Shown here one piece after another: positions 21,722 to 34,039 of a stretch of DNA of 64,000 nucleotides. Position numbers and translations under genes: made by a program. The stretch is from assembly GCA_009733575.1 (NCBI GenBank), contig ML769590.1, positions 61,101 to 125,100 on the forward strand, written 5' to 3'. Source of the DNA: Gymnopus androsaceus JB14 (taxonomy: Eukaryota; Basidiomycota; Agaricomycetes; Agaricales; Omphalotaceae). Positions within the stretch are counted from its first letter, which is position 1, and each line of letters opens with the position of its first letter. The notes beneath the pieces were generated by a model. That model had not been told where the DNA came from. It searched no databases and was given only the letters and a program-made list of their open reading frames with translations.

Positions 21722-23152
21722 ATGTCCACCCAACCTCTATCCATATTCCTACTCGGCGCCACAGGCTACGTCGGGGGTGAAGTCCTTGTCTCGCTCTCCA
21801 CCGACTTCCCCACCTTCCCTATCCGTGCGCTTGCACGAAACCTCTCTCCTAATAAAATCACCCAGCTGCAATCTTTGCATCCCAAGGTACAAGTGGTCGA
21901 AGGAACTTTGGCTGATGTGGATTTGATTGAGGCAGAGGCGGCAAAAGCAGATATTGTGATCAACGTTGCTAGTGCAGGAGATATGGAGTCTATTTCCGGT
22001 AAGTAGTACTCTCTGGACCGCAGACACTACTTATATGATTATGATTGTTTCTGCACATAGCTATCCTCCGTGGTCTTAAACAACGAAGCGGCCTGGCTTC
22101 TTCATCCATTCCCACACCAATTTACATCCACATGTCTGGCGCAGGTCTCGCTGGTGACAATGCCCGAGGCGAGCTCATCGCACCTGAACGGCTCTGGAGA
22201 GACACAGAATTCAGCCTAAATGACATCAAGGAAAAGTCATTGAGTAGTGCTAGTGAGGCTATAGTCGAAGCTAGCAAGTCTGGAGGAATACGCACAATGA
22301 TTCTGTTGCCTGGATTGATATATGGTGCACAGTCTACGAGTATCTGGTGACTCACTGAACTAACCCTTGCGAACACATAGGTGTTGGACAAGGAATTTAT
22401 AAATCATCTCTCGCTCATCGGATGATGCTCAATTTCGCAGCACAAGCTGGTCATTCCGGTGTGTATTCATTTCGACGTTTATGAGCCCTTGATATCTGCC
22501 TACTAATAGCTGATCGACTGCAAAATGAATAGGGACATTTGGCCCAGGACGAAATGTATTGGGTCTCATCCACGTCAAAGATGTGGCGAGTGCGGTTTCA
22601 GCCGTGCTCAGAGGAGCTTTGAATGGAAGTACTATTGGCGAAGGGGAGAAGGGATTTTGTGAGTATAACATTTGCCTCCTGAGACTTAAGATATTAATAA
22701 CAGTCTCGTTTTTCCTGTAGACTTTGTGATATCCAAGTATCTGATCTCCACGTCGGAATTTTGTGGAATAATCGGAGATGTGAGCTGCGAGTTTAAACTT
22801 AGCCGCTGGCGCTCTCATCACTGTCGTATACTTTAGGCCCTCTTTGACAACGGACTTATTTCGAAACCCGGCTCATCGCCATTCTCTGCATCAATCACCG
22901 ATGCTGCACCATGTAAGTGATCCTCGTCCTTTGACTGTATCCCGTACTGATTGCTTGCGTTCTTGAATTATACGACAATAAGTTGTTTACTTGATCTTCG
23001 GCTCCAGCACATTCTGTCGTGCTGAACGGCTCGTAAATGAACTTGGATGGACCGCAGAGCATACAGATCCTTCTTCTTTATCCGAGAATCTTCCGTATGA
23101 GATTGAATTGGCTGTGAAAGAGGCGGGAGTGGTGTTCAAGAAAGGAAATTAG
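21722..23152 (+). CDS. NAD(P)-binding Rossmann-fold protein (NmrA/epimerase-like)
   Basis: Seven exons by eye: 21722-21998, 22061-22324, 22381-22458, 22533-22658, 22721-22779, 22837-22912 and 22983-23152, giving 349 residues in one frame. The N-terminus has a beta strand and dinucleotide-binding loop LLGATGYVGG (residues 10-19); DIVINVAS (about 78-85) follows as in atypical short-chain dehydrogenases, then IYIHMSGAGLAG, LLPGLIYGVG and a substrate-side segment LGLIHVKDVASAV. This fits a cytosolic nucleoside-diphosphate-sugar epimerase-like or NmrA-like oxidoreductase; substrate unknown. The ATG follows an 80-bp pyrimidine-rich leader. It is the best preserved conventional gene here, with no stops and canonical splice sites. 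Confidence 0.85.
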
Positions 23153-24198
23153 AGAGTGGTATGAGACAAGTTTGGTGTTGAACTGGGTGGATATTGGGGA
23201 GGTGGAATGTGCGAATCTATGCAGTCTAAAGAAGAAAGAAAAAGCGACTCACAAATCCGAATTAAATAGCCTAGCCTCATGCTTCAGCTTTCAACCATGT
23301 ATTCCATCTGCATCGCCAACCACGCCTGAACGTCAAGCAGTGAATTTATTAGGATGAATCGATCCACAGGGTAATAGAGCCTCCGATGACAGAGAGTCAT
23401 GTTTGAGAAGACTTGTGCTGGGAGCCAATGCGCTGAGGCGTGCTCTGACTTTGAGATGATGTCAAATGGGATGGAAATGTGAAAAAAGACGAGATGAAAA
23501 AGATGAATACTGGACTGTCCAGGTTTGAACCAGAGACAATCTGCAATAAGGATGCAAAGCGGACACAACCTTTCCTACGTGACATGCCCATTTAATATTC
23601 AACAATGTTGGTTGGTCCGGGAGATTTCGCAAGTACCATAGCACGGGAGACAATTGTGGAACTGGTGTGGATTGTAGGATAAGTACAATGGGGTATAGGT
23701 TACTTGGCCACCTAAGAGCTTTCGGCCTGGCACCTGAGAAATATGTCTATATGCAGCAAACGAGGGTATCCTAGAGGTGGCGACGCATCTTGCACACATT
23801 TTGAGTATGGTCCGAGATTTTACGACATGAATTGAGATCACAATGAATATTTTTCGGAGGTGAGTCCAAATCCGGCAATAATAGGGATCTCGGCCCCCCG
23901 TGAGAATCCAGCCTCCGGAGCTTCGCCGCTCATTTCTTTGCACAGTGAGCACTCTTAAGATAGGGAGCAGCCAACCTCGGGCAACATCACATGACAAAGT
24001 CACTGTGATGGTCACACATCCATATACAGGCAATTTTTCTTTAAATTCAATTTAATATGAACGGTGCCTTCCCCTCCTTATCCCTTCCATGGATCACTTC
24101 TAAATACAGTGAAGTGTGAGAATCCAGAGAAATTAAGAGATAAATGTCAAATTACTGTTATTTATGAGACGGAAGCATTGATAAAAGATTATAGATAT
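23153..24198. other. Intergenic region without a recognised gene
   Basis: 3' flank of the NAD(P)-binding gene. A minus-strand patch at about 23505-23600 has a box-B-like GGTTCAAACC after TTATTGCAGATTG, faintly like the SINE-like copies at 16951 and 28833, but no tail match was seen. Nothing else supported. Confidence 0.35.
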
Positions 24199-25026
24199 TT
24201 AGGGCACGAATTCACGCGCCATGTCATCCATAAGGCTCTCGGGCAGTACCCTGTGACCCTTGTACTTCTTTGCAGCCCATGCAGCTTGGCTTCCATTCAG
24301 TCCCTTCTCATAGCCATCCCTAAACTTCTGTGCTCGGTGACAAAAACTATTCAATGGAAAGTTCAGTTCACTGCTACCCCGAAAGCACAATAGAAGTTGT
24401 TGAATAGAATTAGGACTTACTGGTGGATCGATATGAGCGGAACTGCATCTAGTGATTCAAGTGCATTCCGTTTGAGGTCATCCTCCCAAGAAGATAATAC
24501 GATGACAGCAGCAATTGATGGCGGGAGGAGTACATCTAAAGCCTTTGCATTCAGCTTTTTTATCTGAAATGTCGATGCCACGCTCTGTAAGAATCTGACG
24601 CATGCCTTTAAACTGTCCTGAGGGGTAGTAAAGCTCCTGAGGAGTGCCATCGGCAAAAGTGCCTGGAGTCATCTGTCTCTTCACCTTTGAAAGTGAGCCA
24701 TTAGGTTTATAGACCTTTTTTCCATTGGAATCGAGTTCAGGAACTTCAACAAGGAAATTCCAAGATGGATTCAAAGGCATTTTGCGAGCCAAAAGAGCGG
24801 TATCTTCACATTTGCAATGGTTGGTGGCATTATCATAGACAAAAATATGTTTATAGTCAGGCCAGAGCTCCTGAATGAGATCAATAGCTGCCATGGCTTG
24901 TTCCTGGATATCATCTGCTGTGAAATAACCATCTTGGTTTTTTCCAGGAGAGATGCACCTGCATGCAGAACGACCATCTGCAGAACAAAGCAATCCAAAA
25001 TCCTGGCTGCAGTAGTCAGCGATCAT
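24199..25026 (-). pseudogene. DDE-superfamily transposase relic (multi-copy Agaricomycete type)
   Basis: The minus-strand frame reads MIADYCSQDFG, PGKNQDGYFTADDIQEQA, HIFVYDNATNH (second catalytic Asp context), FADGTPQELYYP, GFRCTPPAINCCCHRI, then jumps to DDLKRNALESLDAVPLIS. After a short intron (AAGTCC.. near 24415) it ends GLNGSQAAWAAKKYKGHRVL. The segment between CCCHRI and DDLKR, which in the family holds a conserved H-x-E-L-N-x-I-E block with the third acidic residue, is missing. The N-terminal portion is missing too: the frame stops exactly where the large inverted repeat begins (about 25030). Dead copy. Confidence 0.8.
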
Positions 25027-25029
25027 GTA

Positions 25030-26050
25030 CTGTGGTGCCAGAAATTAACCAAACATGTGAAATTGGAACTTGTGACCTCAATATCTCATGAACAGGGGCA
25101 TATGAGAACAAGGGGCTGGTGAGTATTTTATATTGCTTTCAATTCTCCAGAATCTCCAACTTACAGACATTGAATATTCTGGATTAGTCACATGATATGG
25201 CTTCATTAGTTTGAAAGTTTGATTTTTTGTGTGTAATTTTGGAGAATCTTACACTTAAACAGCATAGAACAAGCAATTATGCATTGTTTCTCATGAAATG
25301 TTTTACTGATAATGATGATAAAGGTAGGGCTTACCACCGTGTCCGTGTCCCCACAGTTCACGGTATCCGTAAGACGGTACGGTGCCCGTCCCGTGTCGCC
25401 AATTTCAAGTGACCATCAACGGGACGGTCACGGCACGGTAAACACCGTGTCAGACCGTGCCGTCAACATGGTTGATAGTTTCTCACTGTATTGGTCACCG
25501 TGCCACCGTAAACGGTACGGTAATGGAGGCACGGTGACCGTCCCGTGAGGGCTGTTGAAACCTCTTTGACACGGCACGGTCACGGCACCACCGTGAATAA
25601 CACGGACCGTTAAAAACACGGCCGTGACCGTTTACGGTACGGTGGTAAGCCCTAGATAAAGGTCTTAAAATATGGTTTTCACCTAGATGGTGGCATGGTG
25701 TGAGAAATTACTCTGGCTACAGGCACAAAATGTGATTATTGATGATTTTGGATATTCCTGCATACACAATGTACAGCAATAATATAAACCTCACTACAAT
25801 TAAATCTGGGCTCAATAACATCATAGCACAATTTTATTCTGCATTCTTTGTGAATTCACCTCACAATAAACACTGTTTGTCACTTTGTGGTGCAAGATTT
25901 GGGAGTTTACTGTATATCAGCTACCAGGAAGTATGGGAATCAGTGCAGGAGACCAAATGATTCAATCTGGTAGAAGGCCAACTGCCATATCCTCCATTTG
26001 TGCTCTTTTTAATGCACATTTTCCCCAGAATCAAATATGAAAAATTAAGC
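25030..26050 (+). repeat. Left arm of large inverted repeat
   Basis: Pairs with 26190-26932 read on the opposite strand. Shared blocks include CCAGAAATTAACC, TGAACAGGGGCATATGAG, ATGATATGGCTTCATTAG, TTAAGTGTAAG-type and CACTACAATTAAATCTGGGC. Arms differ by substitutions and small indels, and the left arm alone carries the MITE at 25325-25654. It abuts the truncated transposase. Confidence 0.8.
25325..25654. mobile_element. hAT-type MITE with ACGGT-rich interior
   Basis: 330 bp with inverted ends TAGGGCTTACCACCGT / ACGGTGGTAAGCCCTA and an 8-bp target duplication GATAAAGG at 25317-25324 and 25655-25662. The interior is almost wholly built of ACGGT, CACGG and GGCACGG words in both orientations. 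The other arm of the surrounding inverted repeat has the unoccupied site (GATAGAGGTCTT when read in the same direction). TAGGG ends and 8-bp duplications are hAT traits. Confidence 0.92.
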
Positions 26051-26189
26051 AAAAAAAAACATGCCCATCTGGTCTTCTATGGCTGAGTTGTAGCTGTTCA
26101 AACATTCTACAGGGTCTCTATTTGCCATATTACACAATCTGACACTGATATGACTGAAGATAATTTTTATTTGAGCAAATATCAATGCA

Positions 26190-26932
26190 ATTCTTTCTCT
26201 ACTCTAATTTTTATGTTCAGTTTTTTGAAAAATGTGCTTGAAGGTGGGCACAGATGGAAGATTTGACAAATGTAACTTTACCACACTGGAGTATTTGGTT
26301 TCCTGCACTAATTGCACATACTTCCTGGTAGCTGATATACACTAAACTCCCATATCTTGCACCACAATGTGACAAAGCATGTTTTTTGTGAGATGAATTC
26401 ACAAAGAATGCAGGATAAAATTGTGCTATGATGTTATTGAGCCCAGATTTAATTGTAGTGAGGTTTATATCATCTCTGTAAACTAACTCCAAGTGTCATA
26501 TATGCAGGCCCCACATTGTGTATGCAGGAATATGCAAAATCATCAATAATCACATTTTGTCTCTGTAGCAAGAGTAATTTTACACACCATGCCACCATGT
26601 AGGTGAAAACCATATTTTAAGACCTCTATCATCAACATCAGTAAAAAAAATTTATAAGAAACAATGCTCAATTGCTTGTTCTATGCTGTTTAAGTGTAAG
26701 ATCCTCAAAAATCACACCCAAAAAATCATACTGTCGAACTAATGAAGCCATATCATGTGACTAAGCCAGGATATTCAATATCTGTAAATTGGAGATTCTG
26801 GAAAATTGAAAGCAATATAAAATACTCACCAGCCCCTTGTTCTCATATGCCCTTGTTCATGAGATATTGAGGTCACAAGTTCAAATTTCCCATGTTCGGT
26901 TAATTTCTGACACCACAGTAACTCTCAAAAGC
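26190..26932 (-). repeat. Right arm of large inverted repeat
   Basis: Mirror of 25030-26050, lacking the MITE. Homology ends at CACCACAGTA near 26922, the same point where the transposase exon starts on the other side. The spacer between arms is about 140-200 bp. 26933-27759 holds no recognised gene. Confidence 0.8.
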
Positions 26933-27759
26933 TTTGCATAGTTAACCGCTCTCCATTTCTACGCATCGGGTTTTACGGGATAGTGTAGTGCCAGTGTTTC
27001 ACTCTAAGTAGTCTGTGTCATGTCTATCCCACTTTTTTTTTCAAATACCTGCAATGTCAACAGAGGTGAAACTGTACATTCCAAGGTCCGCTCAGTTTCG
27101 TCAGCGCTCTCTCGGCACTAGCTTGTAGACCTCTCCAGAAGGTACATTTGTAATGCCTTGGTTATAGATTCAAATTAGACCAATTTTGTAACTACTCTTT
27201 TGGTTAGGAATTTGGCCGCCAATTCCGCTAATGTGCTATCCCGAAACTTAGTGCAATGTTCCCGCTCCTCATGATTGTGCTCCTAGGTAATACAGCTCTG
27301 TCGTCCAGTGTGTTAATGAATTCTTTTGAGCGGTCATACATGTTTTTTTCTACATTCCATACTTCGCTGCGGGCCGCCCAAAATGTCAAAAGAGGAAAGC
27401 CATACATTCTGAGGTTCTTTAAAAGTCCGAACATGACCTTAGTTGTTCTTTACGCTGGCCGGTAAGTTCACCCTCCCATCTCTTCCTTTGACGACCACTT
27501 ATCCTAAAGACATGTTTAGTCAAATCTCTCTTGAACCTCCAACCAAACTCTTGCACTTCGTCCCAGTGACTCTTCGTTCTGCACACTCCCCATTAACTCA
27601 ATGTGAGTGGACTCGTATGTTAGCATTCCAATCTTGAATCTTAATGCCTGTCTTTATTTGTGAAGAATCATAAACCTCCATCCACTTCGGATCCACTTAT
27701 TATCGGTGAGCCACGACAGTATTCTATTTTTCCACTTTCTAACGCTTGCTTCTATACAG

Positions 27760-28439
27760 ATGTTCCCTTCAAAATTGACGACCTTGTTCACCTTTATCCT
27801 ATGCGCTGGGAGTGCTCTTACGCATCCTGTTGCTCTTGCGGAACGAAGTCAGTTATTGTATTTGAATAATATCCCACTCTAACATTATATGTAGCTGTCT
27901 CAGCCCAACTAGTGCTTTATGAGCGCAAGCCAGAGACAGCTGATTGGCACTTTTCTCTCGCTGTTCACTCCCCTGGTCTTCCCAAGGTGTACGCAATAGA
28001 ACATGGTATCGGACCCGACAAGTGTTTTGTGTTGAGCGATATGAGAGAACCTAAAGAAGGGGTCGACAAAATCGTAATTTCAGCTGACCTCATTGCAGCG
28101 GCCCATGAAGAGGATGCTCAAAAGCTTGAAGCCGAAGTCCTATCCATAGCTGGGGAAGTCGACCGCCCGAATCGGGACAAGGTCCTCTCGGGGACTTTTC
28201 AGAACTGTTTCGACTTTGTCGCGGTGGCTGCTGGCAAACTACACGAGAAGGGGTATCTGTCAGAACCCGATGCAAAAAAGTTTACTGACTACCATGCCGC
28301 ACACGCCGCTGATGTGAAGAAGTATACGGATGAAAATACAAAGAAACTTTGTGCTCGTAATGGGACCGGTTGTAAAGGAAAGCCTTCTAAGCCTGCAGCC
28401 AAGAAGGCCACTGGTAAGAAACACGATGGCAAGGCTTAA
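27760..28439 (+). CDS. Small secreted protein, unknown family
   Basis: Two exons, 27760-27847 and 27895-28439; the 47-bp intron starts GTCAGT and ends TATGTAG. This gives about 210 residues. Residues 1-27 form a signal peptide (MFPSKLTTLFTFILCAGSAL, then THPVALA). The mature part has WHFSLAVHSPGLPKVYAIEH, an NCFDFVAVAAGKL segment and a Lys-rich end (KPAAKKATGKKHDGKA). The N-C-x(1-2)-D/W pattern recalls basidiomycete proteins of unknown function, but I do not name a family. The start was chosen because it alone provides a signal peptide and keeps frame through the intron. No stops inside; likely a live gene. Confidence 0.72.
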
Positions 28440-28832
28440 AGTTAAATGGGTATGTGCCAATATGCTTCGTTTCTACCTTTCTCATAGTCCCATGTAGTTC
28501 AGCCCATTTTATCAATATTCCTTACATGGTGGACATCGGTGTGGACCTGGTATGGAGTTCGGAAGGGCTTTGTGGTGGAGTTGAAGTACAGTATGCAAGA
28601 ATGGTTCATGAGCAAATTTTATAATTATAATGCATATATTACTTGTGACCTGCGGGAAAGCCAGCGAGTCGTAAACTAAGCAATACAATCATCACATCGC
28701 CTGCCTCTTCAATCTTGAATGTGATTAAAACCTAGAGTTGTGCCATTGCACTCTTCAGGTAAAGGCAGACACTCGAGAAAAATAATTATTGGCACTCTGA
28801 CTTCAACTGACTGTAGCTCAAGTGGAGAGCGG

Positions 28833-29056
28833 GACAATAATCACCCAGCACTACACCAAAATTGCCAGTATCTCGCGATATTTGGTACTCCTGTTCCCTC
28901 ATGACTGGACCGGCTTAGACAATCCGCCTTTGAAAAACTTGACAAAAAGTGAAAACTGTATGCTCCTACTATGAACAACGCCGGACTTGAACCAAAATTC
29001 GCCTGCAATGAGAAACCTTACACATGGCATTGAGGTATCCTACCTCTATGCCATTA
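28833..29056 (-). mobile_element. tRNA-related SINE-like copy 2
   Basis: The minus strand has ATGGCATAGAGGTAGGATACC (box-A-like), TTTCTCATTGCAGGCGAAT and TGGTTCAAGTCC (box-B-like), then a tail ending near CAGCACTACACCAAAATTG as in copy 1. It lies just before the second copy of the segmental repeat. Confidence 0.55.
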
Positions 29057-29089
29057 CCCATAATTACCTCTCCACAATTGCGTTATCAT

Positions 29090-31250
29090 TAGATGTCGCG
29101 GGTAAGAGCACAGCAAAGTTTGAGAGTTGTAGTCTGTAGTCCAAGCAAACTCGAGTTTTGCCACGAGGAGTCGCTTTACGAATAGACAAGAGAAGGAAAG
29201 ACTCGGAGGAGTTCGTAGGATGAGACGGGAAGAAGAAAAACGCGGATATAGTCCATCGAAGACCAAAAACGAAATCAAGCCACGGCAGCGCACCGCCTAT
29301 CACAAAACAGAAGATAAAGATATGAACGAAACAAAGGTGCCAACGCATGCAGGACCTACCTTCTTCAATCCTTCGAATGCACCGAGACTACCAGTACCTA
29401 GCCCACTAGCCTCCTACACCGTCAAGCAGCTAAGAAAAGCGACATGGCAAGCACCAGCCCAGAATACTCAACTTTAATCCAGGGAAATACGCATATTCAT
29501 CCAATCGGACGCCATCTGGGTTGTACTAGCGTCGGGAATGATCTTTGGCTCGATGGTGACCCAATCTATACCCGGCGCCGTCGATTCCAACGCTGAGTCG
29601 AGGAAGAGGCGCAGGAAGAGCATGCGTAGATGCGTAGGAAGCGTGTACTAGTGGGATGAATGTATTGTATGAATCTCTGACTGGCGAACAGCTTGGTACA
29701 CAAGCAGATGATAATCTATGAATGTTTCGAGAAAGTGGGATAGGAGCTCAACGTTGGTCTGTTATGAGTTGGATGAGTGGAAATTCGGCCTTTGGTATAA
29801 TGAGCACACCGGGCTCGCTGAACTTCAAATGAAGGACAGTCGACCAGCAAGAACGTTAGAATCAATACTGGGCCCGTGAAAGATCACAGCAACAGCAGAG
29901 AGGGAAATGACAACGTAAACGAGACAAAATAAGAAAGAATAGATCCCAAAGCAACAACCAGCGACTCACTTGCGATGACGGTATAAAGATAACAGCTCAG
30001 TAACTCATCGTACACGTCCCAAATCCAATTCTCTACTCGTTTTTATCCGTTATCCACCCATACTGCCCTGCATATTCGTATTCATGTTAGTTTGAAGGAT
30101 ATAGTTTCGTTTATGTCGCATTATTGGTAGAATCGACTGAATCAGGAATTGCAGTGAAAGCAAAGGAGTCGCCTTGACTCTTGTGTTCAAGTCAGGAGCA
30201 CTCAGTGCGCGACGAAAGAAGACATTGTTCATCGAGATGTTGAGAGTTGAGTTTCGGCTGAAGGATGCCGAAGTCACAACGTACGACACGGTTTTCTCTT
30301 GGATTTCTCTTGCTTTTTCTCTGAATTTTGGTTTCACCACATTCATCTCTGTAATCCAAGCTAATAAATTCGTTTAGCCGGATTCATAACGCACGGCTAG
30401 ACGGAAAAGAGAGTCCATTAAATTAATTGGGATGAATTAGCTAGAAACCCTCCTCAAGCTCTCATGCTGGGCATAGGGATGCCAGGTACGTGTACGGTGT
30501 ACTTTCCTACCTCGTATGGTATCTTTACGGTGACTCTAATACAGTTTATTTCGATCTAGGTTCGCCTTTAGTACCTCGCGATGGTCTGCTCAGCGTGTCA
30601 GCACTAGAGCATTGACTGTTCACTTGGAGTCTCCTGCGAATGTTAGCACCAATTCACTTCCTTTCTTCAATTTCTCATTATCCTCGACAACCGACACCAT
30701 CCACGAATTAATATCCATTCCCAAGCTATCTCGTTTTTCACGTTTTGGCTGTCTCATAGGGTTCGATGGACCATCCAGAGGAGGTAGCGAAAGTTGAGGC
30801 GCTGCCATGCTGTAGACCGTTACATGGGGGTCGGAATAGGTAAAAGGCATGCTCAATCCACAACCAATTCAGACTCTGGGCTGGTTCGAATCGATAGGTG
30901 CAGCAAATCCTGAAGCTGCAAGCTTACTGGTGCACTGCCGCACAGGAGCCTCCCTCCAGCCAAATTAAAGCATTCCATTCTCTTAGTACCCACTGTATTG
31001 GAGTCGGAGACTTTCTCTGTCTTGGGCAGGTCGGACGCTGGTACCTCCTCTGTCTTCCCTTCGACATTTTTCCAACTAGTAGTAGCGAGGAGATTAGTTT
31101 CCGGTTTCAGTTCAGTTGATGCAGGTACAGCGGGCGGTATGAGAATACCCTGCCGAAGATATCGGAGCTATAAACTTCCACCAACAAAGAGCTGCCCGCA
31201 AGGAATTATCTTGAGATTTCCTTCGCTTGCGCCATAGCTTGCCGCTACAC
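29090..31250. repeat. Decayed segmental repeat, copy 2
   Basis: Collinear with 18170-20300. It includes counterparts of the SWMVSVVEDN relic (30620-30856, minus), the CATCTCTGTAATCCAAG stretch near 30340 and the CGTGTACGGTG stretch near 30490. Stops occur in all frames between matched blocks. Confidence 0.55.
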
Positions 31251-31259
31251 GGGAGATCG

Positions 31260-32030
31260 TTACTGAAGTAGATGCACCAGCGCTGGAGCCACTTGGACCT
31301 TTGGCACCTCTCTCATTACCACCATCGTCATCGCGTCGTCTTCAGTCTCCGGTCGAATGCTGCTCTTAGGCTGCCCTCTTTCTCTTCGGTAGCATCAATG
31401 GAGTCGGGTGGGAATGCAAATTCAAATGCGAGTGCGAAGTGTAAGGGGAGTTTCGAAGGGGGAAGGAAGTGTTGGTTATCAAGCTTACGGAGAGGATGAC
31501 CCATCGTGTCTGAGTAGACAAAGCATCTACAACTGTACAAGTCACGTAGGGAGCCCTGGGCGTGGTCGTGTCGTACTACAAGCTCAGGTCCGGGTACTAA
31601 TGTGATGTGATACGACGTGCAACACCGCCTAGCGGAGAGAGAAATACGAATGTAGACGAGGCAAAGGAAGAAAGAATATAGCCCAAAGCAAGATCCAACG
31701 ACTCAATTTCGATGACCGCATCTAAATCACAACTCATCTTATGCGTCCCAGATCCAATTCTCCGGTCATTTCTCTACTCTTTCCACAAATACTGTCTGCT
31801 AGATTCATATTTGCGTTAGTTTGGCGGGAGAACAGATTCATTTGCTAGAACCAGCTGGACGCGCCACGCAGGAATTAGAGTTAAAAAGCTTCTGTTGGGC
31901 TCGGAATCAAGACGTCTTCCTTCCACATAAATTCCTGATTCTAACGGTAAAGTCGTGAGCACTCAGTGCGTGACGAAAGCCAGATGTGAGTTTGAGTTGA
32001 GTTACGGCCCAAGCATTCCCAAAATCCCAA
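31260..32030. repeat. Decayed segmental repeat, partial copy 3
   Basis: GCGCTGGAGCCACTT at 31281 repeats 20288. The stretch GAGAGAAATACGAATGTAGAC to CAGATCCAATTCTCC (31637-31765) repeats 18910-19030 and 29890-30020. Nothing recognisable as a gene. 32031-32499 is AT-rich with no feature seen. Confidence 0.5.
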
Positions 32031-32499
32031 CTCGGCTGGGCGGTTCCTCTCCCTCTCGAACGATATAATTATATATACTACAGTATGGTGCGGCGCTTTT
32101 AGTACTGTGCCACATTAGAATTCGTTACCCATTTGCCCGATATGATGTCTCTGACTCGGGCATAGGTTCCGGGCATAGATTTCAAACCTGGCAGCGTCGC
32201 TATTTCTGCTATTTATTCCTGCCTTTACCTGTTTTTTTTTAGTTTTAAAGTATATTATACTCATATTTGGTTCGGACTTTGTATTTTGCGATCCAACGAA
32301 TCATTTCTCCCATCTTTGGGGTATCTATGTAATGGGATTGAGTGTATGATTATACTCAGGCTAATCATTCATTGTAGCATGTTACCCGATCTCCAAATAC
32401 TACCATGGGGCAAGAGTGCTAGGAGACTTCGGTTTGATAAAGCATCATATGAGATACTATTATCACCGATGTGGGGTAAAAGCACTACAATGCCACTCA

Positions 32500-33738
32500 A
32501 TAATTAAGCAGCTCTTCATTGAAGTGTAAGTTCCACTTACTAGGACAAGCGTGGCGACTTCAGGAAGAATAATATTTGACTGGTACATAGAGGGTGTGTT
32601 ATTATAACTTGATGATGATGAAAGAATCATGAAGATGCAATATCCAGCCTGTGTTTACAAAGCATAATCAGGTAGCATCAAATAGTCAAGGCTTGTATAG
32701 CACTGGCCGCCCACCTGAATAATGCAAAAAATTGATCCTGACTCCACAAGAAAGAAAAGCACATTCAAGGATTGTGAGCGCGAGAACTCCAAGTGTCTTG
32801 TCGCTTTCAAATGCATCCTAAAAAGTGCAAAATCGAATCGAGTTCATCAACACTGTGTTTACTACTAAACTCTCGGGGATGTCTCGCTCACCAAGTTCTG
32901 TATGCAATAAGCGTGGTAGCTAATATGTTCAATGCTAGAGATAATAAAAGGTACAGGTTCGGGAGTTGAGAATCGTAGTAGTGAGATGATGCTTCAACAA
33001 CACTACTATACACGCTTTGAACTATGTTCACAACTACAAAGCACAATTTGGTTAATTTTATAAATAAGGCGGGTACGATGACGATACACACCTCCTTCGC
33101 ACATTACCAAGACTAATAACAAAGATCGAACTGCTATACTGGACTCCCACAATACCCAGGCCCGCCAAACCACAACTATATCTCCAAAGAGAAGCTGTTT
33201 TAACACTTTAATCGCGTTAATAAATATTGTAGTGGAGAAATTCGCCCACAATAATGCTTCCCGGCCATGCCCACATATCCTTGTCCCAAGCCACGTTTTC
33301 AGTATTTGAGGCGCTGATTCTACCCTCCAGTTGCCCATCCGACTTGGAATTGACCAGAATATTGAAAATTTGCGCCAGAATATCTCCATTTAGAACGGCC
33401 ACTTGCCAGATGGCGAGAAGGATAAGGAAGACTTGGATGATGAACAGGATAAGTACTGCAGGTCTTTTTAACCCTTTTCGACTGCCATCACATGAAGACT
33501 ACTTAGCAATGCTTGAAAGGGACAGTAACAAAGAGTTAATTTACCAAAGAAGATTCAATGCAATAGCGGAAGCAACAACATATGCACCTATCTTAAGAGT
33601 CAGTAGACACCCTGCCAATGTATTATTAATGTATTAAGTATACGAACCAAACACAATGCATGATACTCCATCTGCAATTACAAAATATGTCAGCCAGTAA
33701 CCAAAATTTCCAAGAATTTCGGCTTCTGTGATGAGCAT
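32500..33738 (-). CDS. Seven-transmembrane basidiomycete family protein (copy 2)
   Basis: Probable start at 33738 (MLITEAEILGNFGYWLTYFV). Exons then give KIGAYVVASAIALNLLW, KRPAVLILFIIQVFLILLAI, a loop with SNTENVAWDKDMW, the family core LFGDIVVVWRAWVLW (about 33165), NLYLLLSLALNILATTLIAY (about 32910) and SLNVLFFLVESGSIFCIIQ (about 32745). Introns are short. The last segment (about 32500-32640) is uncertain and the usual GIYPT tail is not clear, so the 3' end is approximate. Integral membrane protein, function unknown. Confidence 0.55.
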
Positions 33739-34039
33739 GTGGTGGGATTGTCTTTGAAATTCTATGGTTGAAGAAGGGATTCAGAGGGAGCGAGCAAGGC
33801 TATTCACTCTCTTATAGGCTTCTTGATTTACTGTAATCATCAAATCATGAGTATCAACATACACGAAGGGAGATAAAGATGTTGAAGAGGCATTGTCTAA
33901 TCAGCAGTCCCGTAGATAACGGGTAACATAACGCTGATACCAAGATATCAGTGTCGCCCATAACTGTGTTTCCGCTGGGGAATCAGCCACCAGATCAGGA
34001 AAAGCTGGAGGAACGGACATTGTCATTGGCAACTCTCGA

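Noticed and set aside
23505..23600. tRNA-like patch with GGTTCAAACC
   Set aside because: No acceptor pairing and no tail similarity to the SINE-like copies; too weak to call.
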